Shown in pieces: positions 28,430 through 37,120 of a DNA stretch of 64,000 nt (within the stretch, counting starts at the first letter, position 1; each line of letters starts with the position of its first letter). Source of the DNA: Pseudomonas parafulva (GTDB taxonomy: Bacteria > Pseudomonadota > Gammaproteobacteria > Pseudomonadales > Pseudomonadaceae); NCBI RefSeq assembly GCF_000800255.1, contig NZ_CP009747.1, positions 2,294,001 to 2,358,000 on the forward strand. Reading direction: 5' to 3'. Both the position numbers and the translations under genes were made by a program. The notes below the pieces were generated by a model. The model was given only the letters and a program-made list of their open reading frames with translations, made no database searches and had not been told where the DNA came from.

Positions 28430-29290
28430 TCACGTACCGGCCAATGCCATGAACGCCTGGATCAGGCGCAGCTCGCGTCGGCGCTCCAGGCAGCCCACCC
28501 AGTGCTGATTGACCAGCCCCTCGCCCGTCAGACACAACGCTACCAACCTGGGGTCATGGGACAACTCGGTGGACGACACCACGCCGATCCCCAATTCAGC
28601 GGCCACGGCTTCGTTGACCGCCTCGCGACTGCCCAGCTCCAGCAACACCTGGGGTTGGATTCCGGCCACGGCGCAGGCCTTGTCGAAGGTGCGGCGAGTG
28701 ACCGAACTCGGCTCGCGCAGCACCATGACCTGTTGCTCCAACGCGGACAGCGGCAGCGCCTGCTGCGAAACAGCCCAGCGGTGGCCGACCGGCAGCAGCA
28801 CGCAGAGTCGCGACTGACACAGCGGCTGCAGGTACAGCCCCTTGCGCGGCTCGGTTTCAGTCAGTACAGCGACATCGACATGCTCGCCCAGTAGCGCCGC
28901 GAGGGTGTCCTGGGCATTGCCCAGGCGCAGGTTGACGCTGATACCCGGATAGCGCTCACGCAATTTAGCCAATATGGGCATCACCCGATGCGGTCCATCG
29001 GCGGCCACCTCCAGGCGCCCACTCAACAACTGGCGATTGGCCTCGAGCATGACCTGGGCTTCCTCGGCCAAGCCGAACATCGCTCGCGTGATAGCTGCCA
29101 GCCGCGTGCCCTCCTCGGTCAGTTCCACGCGCCGGGCAGTGCGTCGTAACAACGTGATCTGGTAATGCTCTTCGAGCGCCTTGACGTGTCCGGTCACCGC
29201 GGGCTGGCTGATGAACAGACGCTCTGCTGCGCGAGTGAAGCTGCCCTCACGCGCAACGGCGTCAAACGCACGAAGCTGAAACAAATTCAT
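28430..29290 (-). CDS. LysR-family regulator of phosphonate degradation
   Basis: This 286-residue LysR protein has the helix-turn-helix at residues 1-60 (LFQLRAFDAVAREGSFTRAA, SQPAVTGHVKALEE) and a C-terminal substrate-binding-like domain. It is divergent from phnW with 111 bases between starts. The same arrangement occurs beside phnW in other pseudomonads, so it probably activates phnWX in response to 2-aminoethylphosphonate or its product. The inducer is inferred from context. Confidence 0.9.
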   Translation of the reverse strand: MNLFQLRAFDAVAREGSFTRAAERLFISQPAVTGHVKALEEHYQITLLRRTARRVELTEEGTRLAAITRAMFGLAEEAQVMLEANRQLLSGRLEVAADGPHRVMPILAKLRERYPGISVNLRLGNAQDTLAALLGEHVDVAVLTETEPRKGLYLQPLCQSRLCVLLPVGHRWAVSQQALPLSALEQQVMVLREPSSVTRRTFDKACAVAGIQPQVLLELGSREAVNEAVAAELGIGVVSSTELSHDPRLVALCLTGEGLVNQHWVGCLERRRELRLIQAFMALAGT

Positions 29291-29401
29291 AACTATCGGC
29301 CTTACTTATAGCTGGGATACCTACAAACAATTTGATTGATAGGGCTCACCATTGCAACCTGACCACGTCGATTTTTGGCCCCTGCCTCCCGAGGTTGCAC
29401 A
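29291..29401. promoter_or_regulatory. Divergent phn regulatory region
   Basis: This spacer lies between the LysR gene and phnW and is AT-rich close to the LysR start (CTTACTTATAGCTGGGATAC). It should contain the LysR site and both promoters. I see several T-N11-A spacings, none uniquely palindromic enough to call. Confidence 0.5.
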
Positions 29402-30508
29402 ATGCGCGATGCCCCGATTCTTCTCACCCCAGGCCCATTGACCACCACTGCGCGCACGCGCCAGGCCATGTTGATGGACTGGGGCTCTTGGGACGCAGAC
29501 TTCAACACCAGGACAGCCAGCGTGTGCGAACAGTTGCTGGGCATTGTTCAAGCTAGCGCCAGTCACTGCTGCGTTCCCCTGCAAGGCAGCGGCACCTTCG
29601 CCGTCGAAGCGGCCATCGCCACCTTGGTGCCCCGCGACGGCAAGGTGCTGGTACTGATCAACGGGGCCTATGGTGAGCGCTTGGCGAAGATCTGCCAGGT
29701 GCTGGGTCGTCGCTTCACGCCAGTGCGCAGCGACGAGGTTCGACCGACCTGCGCTGCCGAGGTTGATCGTCTACTGGCCGACGACCCCACGCTGACCCAT
29801 GTGGCGCTGATTCACTGTGAAACCAGCACCGGCATCCTCAACCCGCTGGTCGACATCGCCGAGGTGGTCGCCGCACATGGCAGTGGCCTGATCATCGACG
29901 CCATGAGCTCGTTCGGCGCACTACCCATCGATGCCCGTCAGGTCCGCTTCGAGGCGCTGATCGCCGCCTCGGGCAAATGCCTGGAGGGGGTGCCGGGAAT
30001 GGGCTTCGTCCTCGCCGAGAAACACGCACTGAGTGCTGCGGCGGGCAACGCCCAATCCCTGGTTCTGGACCTGCACGACCAGTACCAGTACCTCGCGCGC
30101 ACGGGCCAATGGCGCTTCACACCACCGACGCACGTGGTGGCCGCATTGCATGCGGCGCTTGAGCAGTACCAGCAAGAAGGAGGATTGGCTGCGCGCCATG
30201 CTCGCTATCAGGAGAACTGCAGGATCCTGATCGAGGGCATGGCCACGCTGGGCCTGCGCAGCTTCCTCCCAAGCGCCTGCCAGGCACCGATCATCGTCAC
30301 CTTCCACGCACCCCGAGATGCCCGCTTTCAGTTCAAGGATTTCTACGAGCGGGTCAAAGCCAAAGGTTTCATCCTCTACCCCGGCAAGCTGACCGAGGTC
30401 GAGACGTTCCGCGTTGGCTGCATCGGCGCAGTCGGCCCCACGCAGATGCACGCCGCGGTCGATGCTGTCGCCCAGGCGTTGCGCGACATGCATGTCGTGG
30501 ATATCTGA
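29402..30508 (+). CDS. phnW: 2-aminoethylphosphonate--pyruvate transaminase
   Basis: This 368-residue class V aminotransferase converts 2-aminoethylphosphonate and pyruvate to phosphonoacetaldehyde and alanine. The PLP lysine is K192 in [25 protein letters not shown] is the standard PhnW start, and a GAGG ribosome site precedes the chosen [16 protein letters not shown] and [18 protein letters not shown] are further family segments. phnX follows after 32 bases. Together they release phosphate by the phosphonatase route rather than C-P lyase. Confidence 0.96.
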   Translation: MRDAPILLTPGPLTTTARTRQAMLMDWGSWDADFNTRTASVCEQLLGIVQASASHCCVPLQGSGTFAVEAAIATLVPRDGKVLVLINGAYGERLAKICQVLGRRFTPVRSDEVRPTCAAEVDRLLADDPTLTHVALIHCETSTGILNPLVDIAEVVAAHGSGLIIDAMSSFGALPIDARQVRFEALIAASGKCLEGVPGMGFVLAEKHALSAAAGNAQSLVLDLHDQYQYLARTGQWRFTPPTHVVAALHAALEQYQQEGGLAARHARYQENCRILIEGMATLGLRSFLPSACQAPIIVTFHAPRDARFQFKDFYERVKAKGFILYPGKLTEVETFRVGCIGAVGPTQMHAAVDAVAQALRDMHVVDI

Positions 30509-30540
30509 ACCCTGCCCCCGAACCCCAGGACACCCCCTCA

Positions 30541-31368
30541 ATGAACTACCGCAACCCGACACACCTGCAAGCGGCGATCCTCGACTGGGCCGGTACCGTC
30601 GTCGACTTCGGCTCATTCGCGCCCACCCAGATCTTCGTGGAGGCATTCGCCGAATTCGGTGTTCACCTGTCCATCGAAGAGGCCCGCGGCCCCATGGGCA
30701 TGGGCAAATGGGACCATATCCGCGCCCTGTGCGATCTTCCACAGATCGCCGAGCGCTATCGCCGAGCCTTCGGCCGCACGCCGACGGACAATGACGTCAC
30801 AGCCCTCTACGAGCGCTTCATGCCTTTGCAGATCGAGAAGATCGCCGAGCATTCGGCGTTGATACCGGGTGCACTGGATACCATTGGCGAACTGCGGCGC
30901 GCCGGGCTGAAGATCGGCTCCTGCTCCGGTTACCCGAAGGTGGTGATGGACAAAGTGGTGGAACTGGCGGCGCGCAACGGCTACATCGCCGACCACGTCG
31001 TGGCCACCGACGAAACGCCCCAGGGCCGCCCATGGCCAGCCCAAGCCCTGGCCAATGTGATCGCCTTGGGTATCGAGGATGTAGCGGCCTGCGTGAAAGT
31101 CGATGATACGCTGCCGGGCATTCTCGAGGGACGTCGCGCCGGTATGTGGACCGTGGCGCTGGTCTGCTCCGGCAACGCGCTGGGGCTGACCTGGGAGCAG
31201 TACCAGGCCCTTGAGCCGCAACAACTGGATGAGGCGCGACAGCGCATTCACGCCCAATTCGAAAGCGCACGACCGCACTATTTGATCGATACCCTCAACC
31301 AGTTGCCAGAGGTGGTGGCCGATATCAACGGGCGCCTGGCCGAAGGGGAGATGCCACAGGCGTGCTGA
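30541..31368 (+). CDS. phnX: Phosphonoacetaldehyde hydrolase (phosphonatase)
   Basis: This 275-residue HAD-superfamily enzyme splits phosphonoacetaldehyde to acetaldehyde and phosphate. The nucleophilic aspartate is D15 in [13 protein letters not shown]. The Schiff-base lysine is K56 in [10 protein letters not shown], and the second HAD motif is SCSGYP. It completes the two-step pathway begun by phnW. A strong hairpin downstream ends the transcript. Confidence 0.96.
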   Translation: MNYRNPTHLQAAILDWAGTVVDFGSFAPTQIFVEAFAEFGVHLSIEEARGPMGMGKWDHIRALCDLPQIAERYRRAFGRTPTDNDVTALYERFMPLQIEKIAEHSALIPGALDTIGELRRAGLKIGSCSGYPKVVMDKVVELAARNGYIADHVVATDETPQGRPWPAQALANVIALGIEDVAACVKVDDTLPGILEGRRAGMWTVALVCSGNALGLTWEQYQALEPQQLDEARQRIHAQFESARPHYLIDTLNQLPEVVADINGRLAEGEMPQAC

Positions 31369-31378
31369 AGGCGTCCGA

Positions 31379-31419
31379 AGGTAAAGCGGCAGGCGGATCG
31401 AACCGCTGCCGCTTCACCT
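31379..31419. terminator. Terminator-like hairpin between phnX and convergent reductase gene
   Basis: AAGCGGCAG (31384-31392) pairs perfectly with CTGCCGCTT (31406-31414). The stem extends by AGGT/ACCT after one mismatch. It sits between convergent genes. There is no clear T-run, so it may terminate with rho or act mainly as an RNA-stabilising end. Confidence 0.6.
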
Positions 31420-31435
31420 GCCGCAACCCGAACCC

Positions 31436-31996
31436 TCAGACCGCGCGGTTGAGCTTCACCCACGAGGCGAATTTGTCGATGAAGCCCTGCAGGAACGGCC
31501 GGGTCTTGTCATTGAGCTTGCCGGCCTCGTCGAACAGGGTCGCCGCCCCACCAATGTAGGCCTCGGGCATCTGCATGCAAGGCATGTCGAGGAACACCAA
31601 CGCCTGACGCACAGCGTGGTTGGCGCCAAAGCCACCGATCGCACCCGGCGACACACTCACCACCGCCGCAGGCTTGCCACTCCAGGCACTCTGACCATAG
31701 GGCCGTGAGCCCACGTCGATGGCATTCTTGAGCGCACCCGGCACGGAGCGGTTGTATTCCGGGGTCACGAACAAGACCGCATCACAGCGGCGGATCTCAT
31801 CGCGAAAGCGCTGCCAGGGTTGTGGCGCACCCGCTGCCTCGACGTCCTCGTTGTACAGCGCCAGATCGCCGATTTCGACGATTTTCAAGGAAAGGCTGGA
31901 CGGTGCCAGCTCAGATAGAGCACGTGCAACCTTGCGGTTGTAGGAGTCCTTGCGCAGGCTCCCGACAACGACCGCGACCGAATAGACCTGACTCAT
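31436..31996 (-). CDS. NADPH-dependent FMN reductase (ChrR/azoreductase-like)
   Basis: This 186-residue flavodoxin-fold reductase begins MSQVYSVAVVVGSLRKDS. The FMN-phosphate loop GSLRKDSYN and the FVTPEYNRSVPGALKNAID segment are typical of the NADPH-dependent FMN reductase family, which includes the chromate and quinone reductase ChrR. It is predicted soluble and cytoplasmic. The chosen ATG has GAGGA upstream; the open frame extends much further upstream without support. The natural substrate (quinone, chromate or other) is unknown. Confidence 0.9.
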   Translation of the reverse strand: MSQVYSVAVVVGSLRKDSYNRKVARALSELAPSSLSLKIVEIGDLALYNEDVEAAGAPQPWQRFRDEIRRCDAVLFVTPEYNRSVPGALKNAIDVGSRPYGQSAWSGKPAAVVSVSPGAIGGFGANHAVRQALVFLDMPCMQMPEAYIGGAATLFDEAGKLNDKTRPFLQGFIDKFASWVKLNRAV

Positions 31997-32150
31997 GGCA
32001 ATGCATCCTCTGCGGGGTAAGGGGGACTGTGTAGTTATAGATGACCGTGTTTCCCGGCCAAGGTTTTTTTCCGCCGCAGGAAAACTTCCCACCCTCCTCG
32101 TTTGTCTATGGCTACAGATATTTCTCCATATTTCAGAGGTTTCAATCCAC

Positions 32151-32369
32151 ATGGCAGCAGTAATGGTCGGCCAATTCCATGCCCGCGACGCCGAAGGCCG
32201 CATCTACCCGGTGCACGAGTTCCAGGAATCGACCTTGCAGCCGGACGGCAGCACGTTGGGCTCGCCGATCACCACCTACCGCCTGGCCATCGGCGATCGC
32301 GTCAACTACTTGGGCGAGGATCGCTTCGAGCTAGCTCAGAGCGGCGTGGAGATCGTGCGCATTCCGTGA
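32151..32369 (+). CDS. Small conserved-looking hypothetical protein (72 aa)
   Basis: This 72-residue soluble protein begins MAAVMVGQFHARDAEG. The ATG follows an AGAGG ribosome site. The sequence (YPVHEFQESTLQPDGS, then GDRVNYLGEDRFELAQSG) suggests a small beta-barrel. There are no membrane or export signals. It lies between the divergent FMN reductase and the convergent dnaQ gene. I do not know its role. Confidence 0.6.
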   Translation: MAAVMVGQFHARDAEGRIYPVHEFQESTLQPDGSTLGSPITTYRLAIGDRVNYLGEDRFELAQSGVEIVRIP

Positions 32370-32401
32370 ACAGCGGTGCCCAAGCCTGGACAAAGTGACG
32401 T

Positions 32402-33145
32402 TCAGGCTTCGCTCAGTGTTTCCCACAGGGCCGGCCCACCGGCCGACTTGGCAATGGCCGCCAGGCGCTCGGCATGGGCCTGTAACTCCCCATCGCTGGC
32501 CATGACCACCCTACCCGGCTGGCGCCCGACGATACGTCGGATTTCGCTACCCGAGCGGCCTTGACCATCGTCCTCCTCACCGCCCTGCCCAGCCAGCGAC
32601 AGGCTGGTCTGGCCACCGGTCATCGCCAGATAGACGTCCGCCAGCAATTCCGAGTCGAGCAACGCGCCGTGCAGGTCGCGGCCGGAGTTGTCGATGCCAT
32701 AGCGCTTGCACAGGGCATCGAGGCTGTTGCGCTGGCCCGGATGACGGGCCCGCGCCATCATCAGGGTGTCGAGAATGGAGCAATGCTGAGCGATGTCGGC
32801 ACGGTCGTCCTGGCCCAGCAGCGCGAATTCGTTGTTGATGAAACCAACGTCGAACGCTGCGTTGTGGATGACCAACTGCGCGCCCTTGATGTAGTCGAAG
32901 AATTCTTCGGCCACATCGGCAAAACGCGGTTTGTCGAGCAGGAAGGTATCGGTGATGCCGTGCACGCCAATGGCGCCCTCGTCGCTTTCGCGATCAGGCT
33001 GCAGGTAGACGTGGAAGTTGCGGCCGGTCAGGCGCCGGCCGATGACCTCGACGCAACCGATCTCGATGATCCGATGGCCTTCGCTGACCGGCATACCGGT
33101 GGTTTCGGTATCGAGGACGATCAGGCGGGTGTTCTGCTGATCCAC
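32402..33145 (-). CDS. dnaQ: DNA polymerase III epsilon subunit (3'-5' proofreading exonuclease)
   Basis: This 247-residue DnaQ begins at a GTG codon (VDQQNTRLIVLDTETTG) with GGAG seven bases upstream. With this start the ExoI residues are D12 and E14, the same numbers as in E. coli. The N-terminal DEDD exonuclease domain provides replication proofreading, and the C-terminal tail contacts the polymerase alpha subunit. In related pseudomonads dnaQ lies directly beside rnhA; here an SDR/hydrolase pair separates them. A terminator lies just upstream (33193-33221), so dnaQ must have its own promoter in the short gap, where TATACT is a candidate -10. Confidence 0.96.
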   Translation of the reverse strand: MDQQNTRLIVLDTETTGMPVSEGHRIIEIGCVEVIGRRLTGRNFHVYLQPDRESDEGAIGVHGITDTFLLDKPRFADVAEEFFDYIKGAQLVIHNAAFDVGFINNEFALLGQDDRADIAQHCSILDTLMMARARHPGQRNSLDALCKRYGIDNSGRDLHGALLDSELLADVYLAMTGGQTSLSLAGQGGEEDDGQGRSGSEIRRIVGRQPGRVVMASDGELQAHAERLAAIAKSAGGPALWETLSEA

Positions 33146-33192
33146 GCGGGGCTCCAAGCGACATCTGGGAAAGCCGGCGAGTATACAACAAA

Positions 33193-33221
33193 GCGACCAC
33201 GGGCTCGGCACCCGTGGTCGC
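33193..33221 (-). terminator. Rho-independent terminator after the SDR gene
   Basis: A perfect 11-base stem, GCGACCACGGG with CCCGTGGTCGC, has a 7-base loop and is followed on the minus strand by TTTGTTGT. It ends the SDR/hydrolase transcript 20 bases past the SDR stop and insulates dnaQ. Confidence 0.85.
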
Positions 33222-33241
33222 CTGTTCCCACCACCCTGGCG

Positions 33242-34042
33242 TCAGTTCTGCACGCTCTGCACGGAGCCGCCATCGACGCGCAGGTTGCTGCCGTTGATGA
33301 ACGATGCGCGATCGGACACCAGCAAGGCGATGGCCGCTGCCACCTCTTCGGGTTTGCCACGGCGCTTCTGAACGATGCCGGGGCGCTCTTCGTCGAGGAA
33401 GCTCTTGATCGCCTCCTCGAAGCTTTCGCCGCGCTCCTGCGCACGCTGCTCCATCATGCCATCGGTCATGCCGGTTTCGATGAACGCCGGTGAGACCGTA
33501 TTGCACAGCACCCCGTGGGCCGCTTCCTTGTAAGAGAGGTTCTTGATGAACGCGGCCAGGGCTGCTTTGGCGACGTTGTACACCGCCTCTTCCCAGTAAG
33601 GCTGCACTGCGTTTTCCGACGTGATGCACACCAGACGTCCCCAGCCGCGCTGACGCATCGGTGGGATGGCGGCGCGGGCGATGCGCACGGCGCTGAAGAA
33701 ATCAGTGGACCAAGCCTCTTCGTAGTCCTCGTCGGACAACGCCAGCGGATCGCCCTTGGCACCAGTGACACCGGCGGTGTGCACCACGATGTCCACCTGC
33801 CCAAAGTGCGCTTCGGCCTGACGAATCAGGCCGTCGACCTCGGCTTGGTCGGTCATGTCCGCAGCAATGAGCAGCGGCTCACCACCGATGCCTGCGGTTT
33901 CTTTTTCCAGGTGATCCTGGTCCTTGTCCGTCAACACCAATCGCACACCCTCTTCGGCCAGCAGGCGCGCGGTCGCCAGACCAATGCCTCCTGCCGCGCC
34001 GCTGATCAGGGCTACACGCTTAGTCAAACCTAGATCCATCAC
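33242..34042 (-). CDS. SDR-family oxidoreductase
   Basis: This 266-residue short-chain dehydrogenase has the glycine motif SGAAGGIG (from residue 14) and the catalytic triad S142, Y155 and K159 (YNVAK). An acidic residue after the second strand (LTDKDQ) suggests NAD rather than NADP. The C-terminus (INGSNLRVDGGSVQSVQN) is typical. Its ATG overlaps the stop of the upstream alpha/beta hydrolase by four bases, so the two are translated together and probably act on one substrate. It is bounded downstream by a terminator. The substrate is unknown. Confidence 0.88.
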   Translation of the reverse strand: MMDLGLTKRVALISGAAGGIGLATARLLAEEGVRLVLTDKDQDHLEKETAGIGGEPLLIAADMTDQAEVDGLIRQAEAHFGQVDIVVHTAGVTGAKGDPLALSDEDYEEAWSTDFFSAVRIARAAIPPMRQRGWGRLVCITSENAVQPYWEEAVYNVAKAALAAFIKNLSYKEAAHGVLCNTVSPAFIETGMTDGMMEQRAQERGESFEEAIKSFLDEERPGIVQKRRGKPEEVAAAIALLVSDRASFINGSNLRVDGGSVQSVQN

Positions 34043-34815
34043 ATCTCTCCTCGGGCACTGTCATCAGCGATACGGCGAACGAATTCAAGCATGCGTTCGG
34101 CCAATTCACGGGGTGTCTGCAGCGGCATCAGATGACCGGCTTCAGGCAAGGTCAGCAGCGTGCTGTCTGGGAAATGGGCCAGCGTGGTGCGCTGTTGCGC
34201 TGGGGCATCCGGCACCTGCGCATCGTCGGCGCCGCAGACCAGCAACGTCGGATACGGCAGTTCGCCGATCCGATCGCTCCAGTCCTCGCGACTGCCGTGG
34301 TCGACCCAGGCACGCCAAGCGTCGAGGTTCACCGATTGGGCGTCGGCGATGGCTACCTCACGCAGGGCATCGGGCAAGCGGTGAAAGCTGGACTCATCGA
34401 CGAACTGTTCGGCTTCGACCCGCGAGGCTTGATAGCGTCGCTGGCGGTCGCGATCGGCCTCGCTCATCGGCTGCGGACCAGGCGGTGACGGCGCTACCAG
34501 CACCAAGCCTTGCAGATAGTCGGGACGGCGGGAGGCCAGGGCCACCGCGACCTTGCCGGTCATCGAATGACCGACAAGAACGCAGCGCTCGATGCCCAGC
34601 GCACGTACGCTGGCATCTACCTGATCGGCCATCTCGGCCACCGAATAGCCGCTGACTCCATGGGCATCGCCAAAGCCTGGCGTGTTGAGAGCCACACAGG
34701 CGTGCTCACGGTCGAGGAACGGCAGCGTGGGACCCCAGGTGCGATGGGAGCCGCCTAGAAAATGCATCAACACCAAAGTGATCGGGCCTGAGCCCTGTTG
34801 GCTGTAGGGGAGCAT
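34039..34815 (-). CDS. Alpha/beta-hydrolase fold enzyme
   Basis: This 258-residue hydrolase has the nucleophile elbow GHSMTG (S84), an acid residue in VCGADDAQVP and the catalytic histidine in PEAGHLMPLQ. The elbow reads G-x-S-x-T rather than the usual G-x-S-x-G. HFLGGSHRTWGP near the start carries the oxyanion hole. I choose the start MLPYSQQGSG because GAGG lies nine bases before it; an ATG five codons upstream is possible. It is coupled to the SDR gene by a four-base overlap. It could be an esterase, lactonase or dienelactone-type hydrolase; the sequence does not decide. Confidence 0.85.
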   Translation of the reverse strand: MLPYSQQGSGPITLVLMHFLGGSHRTWGPTLPFLDREHACVALNTPGFGDAHGVSGYSVAEMADQVDASVRALGIERCVLVGHSMTGKVAVALASRRPDYLQGLVLVAPSPPGPQPMSEADRDRQRRYQASRVEAEQFVDESSFHRLPDALREVAIADAQSVNLDAWRAWVDHGSREDWSDRIGELPYPTLLVCGADDAQVPDAPAQQRTTLAHFPDSTLLTLPEAGHLMPLQTPRELAERMLEFVRRIADDSARGEM

Positions 34816-34886
34816 CGAACGCCGCCTCATGGGATTTCTCAGTGGAGAGCGAGGCGGCTTGGAGAGTTCATTTCTTTGACAGTCAA

Positions 34887-34904
34887 GGGCGGGCACGCCC
34901 GCCC
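34887..34904 (-). terminator. Hairpin terminator after rnhA
   Basis: GGGCGGGC-AC-GCCCGCCC forms a GC-rich hairpin starting 10 bases past the rnhA stop on the minus strand. A short palindrome, TTGACAGTCAA (34876-34886), follows. There is only a weak T-run. It separates rnhA from the inserted hydrolase/SDR genes. Confidence 0.65.
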
Positions 34905-34914
34905 GTGGGGTGGT

Positions 34915-35361
34915 TCAGTGCTGTGCACGGACCTCATCGACGCCACGGTTGGCCAACTGGTCGGCGCGTTCGTTGCCCGGATGGCCGATATGGCCGCGGA
35001 CCCATTTCCAGGTCACCTTGTGCCGATTGACCTGTTCGTCGAGCAACTTCCACAGGTCGGCATTCTTCACCGGTTCCTTGGTGGCGGTCTTCCAGCCGCG
35101 CTTCTTCCAATTGGGCATCCACTCGGTGATGCCTTTCATCACGTATTGCGAATCGGTGGTCAGGACCACCTCGCACTCGCGTTTGAGCGCCATCAGCGCG
35201 CAGATCGCGGCCATCAGTTCCATGCGGTTGTTGGTGGTGTCGCGCTCGCCGCCCCACAGCTCCTTCTCGACACCCTTGTAGACGATCAGGGCGCCCCAGC
35301 CGCCCAGGCCGGGATTGCCCTTGCAGGCACCATCGGTGTAGATCTCGACGCTATCGCTCAT
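34915..35361 (-). CDS. rnhA: Ribonuclease HI
   Basis: This 148-residue RNase HI degrades RNA in RNA:DNA hybrids. The four metal-binding acids fall exactly on the E. coli numbers: D10 ([12 protein letters not shown]), E48 (NNRMELMA), D70 (TTDSQYV) and D134 (HPGNERAD). The basic KKRGW handle segment is present. It is 46 bases after the methyltransferase gene on the same strand, as in related pseudomonads. Confidence 0.97.
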   Translation of the reverse strand: MSDSVEIYTDGACKGNPGLGGWGALIVYKGVEKELWGGERDTTNNRMELMAAICALMALKRECEVVLTTDSQYVMKGITEWMPNWKKRGWKTATKEPVKNADLWKLLDEQVNRHKVTWKWVRGHIGHPGNERADQLANRGVDEVRAQH

Positions 35362-35407
35362 GTACCGCCTTCGTTCGCTTGCAGGTTAAATAGCGCGGAC
35401 ACTCCGC

Positions 35408-36166
35408 TCAGGGCTCGCTGTGACGGCGATTGACCTTGGCCAGCGGCAGCGGCAACAGCTTGCCCATCGGTTCGCGACGCTCCAGCGGCAAGGGCCGCAA
35501 CCCCACCACCACCTTGCGCGCCACCAGCAGATAAACGCCGCCGCCGGCCACCTGCCAGCGCCCGGCCGTCCGCTCCCAACCCGCCAGGCGCTGCTGCCAG
35601 GCCGGTGAGGAAAGCGGCGGACGATAACACCCGAAGCGGCGTTTCTCCAGCGCGAAGCCCAGCAGGTTCAGCCAGTCGCCCAGGCGCGAAGGCGAGATGC
35701 AGCGCGCCTTGCGCAGTACCCCGCGACCGAGCAGATGGCGGGCGCCCCAGGCACTCCAGGGATTGATGCCGACGATCAGCAGATGTCCGCCCGGACGCAC
35801 CGCGCTGGCGGCCTGGCGCAGCAGACCATGGGGCGAGAGGCTGAAATCCAGACCATGCTGCAACACCACCACGTCGGCGGCATGCTCGGACAGCGGCCAG
35901 GCCTGCTCCTCGCAAACGATCTCGACACCGGGCAGTGGCGCGCCCAAGCGGACGTTGCGCTGCACTTTCAGCGCCTGGGGGGGCGCATCGGCACAGGGGC
36001 CGTAGTGCACCAGAAAGCCGCCGAAGAAGCGCTCCAATTCGTCCTCGAGCAGTTTCCCCTCCTCCTTGAGCATCAGCTGACCCAAAGGCCCGGCGAACCA
36101 GTCGCGGGCCAGGCTGATCAGTTCGACCCACTCGGGGTTGGCCTGGGCAAAGGCTTGATCGGTCAT
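35408..36166 (-). CDS. SAM-dependent methyltransferase (class I)
   Basis: This 252-residue protein has a methyltransferase_11-like core: the motif [10 protein letters not shown] and the strand [18 protein letters not shown]. The N-terminus is not exported. I start it at [13 protein letters not shown] because GGGAGAA precedes that ATG; longer in-frame starts have no ribosome site. It is divergent from gloB and upstream of rnhA, a conserved arrangement in this genus. The methyl acceptor is not known to me. Confidence 0.85.
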   Translation of the reverse strand: MTDQAFAQANPEWVELISLARDWFAGPLGQLMLKEEGKLLEDELERFFGGFLVHYGPCADAPPQALKVQRNVRLGAPLPGVEIVCEEQAWPLSEHAADVVVLQHGLDFSLSPHGLLRQAASAVRPGGHLLIVGINPWSAWGARHLLGRGVLRKARCISPSRLGDWLNLLGFALEKRRFGCYRPPLSSPAWQQRLAGWERTAGRWQVAGGGVYLLVARKVVVGLRPLPLERREPMGKLLPLPLAKVNRRHSEP

Positions 36167-36252
36167 CGCATTCTCCCTCGAAGGTTTCGTCGGCCGCGCC
36201 ATCGCGGCTAAGATGCCCTCATCTCCCACGCCAGATGATTCGGAACCGCACA

Positions 36253-37032
36253 ATGATACAGATCGAAGCCCTTCGCGCTTTCTCCGACAACTACATCTGG
36301 TTGTTACAGGATACTGCCAAACGCCACTGCGCGGTGGTCGACCCCGGCGACGCCGCACCGGTGCTGGCGTGGCTGCAGGCGCATGGCGACTGGACGCTCA
36401 CCGACATTCTCATTACCCACCACCACAACGACCACGTCGGTGGCGTGCAACAACTCAAGCAGGTCACCGGCGCCAGCGTCCATGGCCCGGCCCACGAAAC
36501 CATTCCTGGGCGCGATGTGGCGCTGGACGACGGCGACACGGCGACGGTGCTCGGCATCACGTTCGAGGTGCTCGCCGTGCCGGGGCATACCCTCGGCCAC
36601 ATCGCCTTCTACAGTGACCGCACGCCAACGCCGCTGCTGTTCAGCGGCGACACGCTGTTTGCCGCCGGCTGCGGACGGATGTTCGAGGGCACGCCCGAGC
36701 AGATGCAGCCCGCCTTGCAACGCCTGGCCAGCCTGCCAGAGAGCACCGAGGTGTACTGCGCCCACGAATACACTTTGAGCAACCTGCGTTTCGCCAGGGC
36801 CGTGGAGCCGAGCAACGCCGATATCCAACGACGCTTCGAAGAGGTCATGCAGTTGCGTGCGCAGCAGCGCATCACCCTGCCCTCGTCCATTGCGCTGGAG
36901 CGCCTGACCAATCCTTTTCTTCGCACCGCTGTAACATCCGTTAAACAAAAAGCGGACGAATGGAAAGGCAGCCCCAACAATAGCCAGATAGCGGTCTTCG
37001 CTGCGCTCAGGGCCTGGAAAGACAGCTTCTGA
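36253..37032 (+). CDS. gloB: Hydroxyacylglutathione hydrolase (glyoxalase II)
   Basis: This 259-residue metallo-beta-lactamase-fold enzyme hydrolyses S-lactoylglutathione in methylglyoxal detoxification. The binuclear metal motif THHHNDH spans residues 55-61, and further ligands are in [12 protein letters not shown] and YCAHEYT. The C-terminal [14 protein letters not shown] region matches the glyoxalase II substrate domain. [14 protein letters not shown] is the family-typical start. Confidence 0.96.
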   Translation: MIQIEALRAFSDNYIWLLQDTAKRHCAVVDPGDAAPVLAWLQAHGDWTLTDILITHHHNDHVGGVQQLKQVTGASVHGPAHETIPGRDVALDDGDTATVLGITFEVLAVPGHTLGHIAFYSDRTPTPLLFSGDTLFAAGCGRMFEGTPEQMQPALQRLASLPESTEVYCAHEYTLSNLRFARAVEPSNADIQRRFEEVMQLRAQQRITLPSSIALERLTNPFLRTAVTSVKQKADEWKGSPNNSQIAVFAALRAWKDSF

Positions 37033-37067
37033 TCGCCCGTCCTAAGGTCGCAGAAAGACATCCAAGG

Positions 37068-37096
37068 TTGACCCATCCGGGTGCGGTTTCTAGAAT
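37068..37096 (+). promoter_or_regulatory. Sigma-70 promoter of mltD
   Basis: TTGACC (37068-37073) and TAGAAT (37091-37096) are separated by exactly 17 bases, upstream of the mltD start. Both boxes are one or two changes from consensus. It would give mltD its own promoter, separate from gloB. Confidence 0.75.
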
Positions 37097-37120
37097 CGCC
37101 GAAATTTTTTGCCCGGAAAA

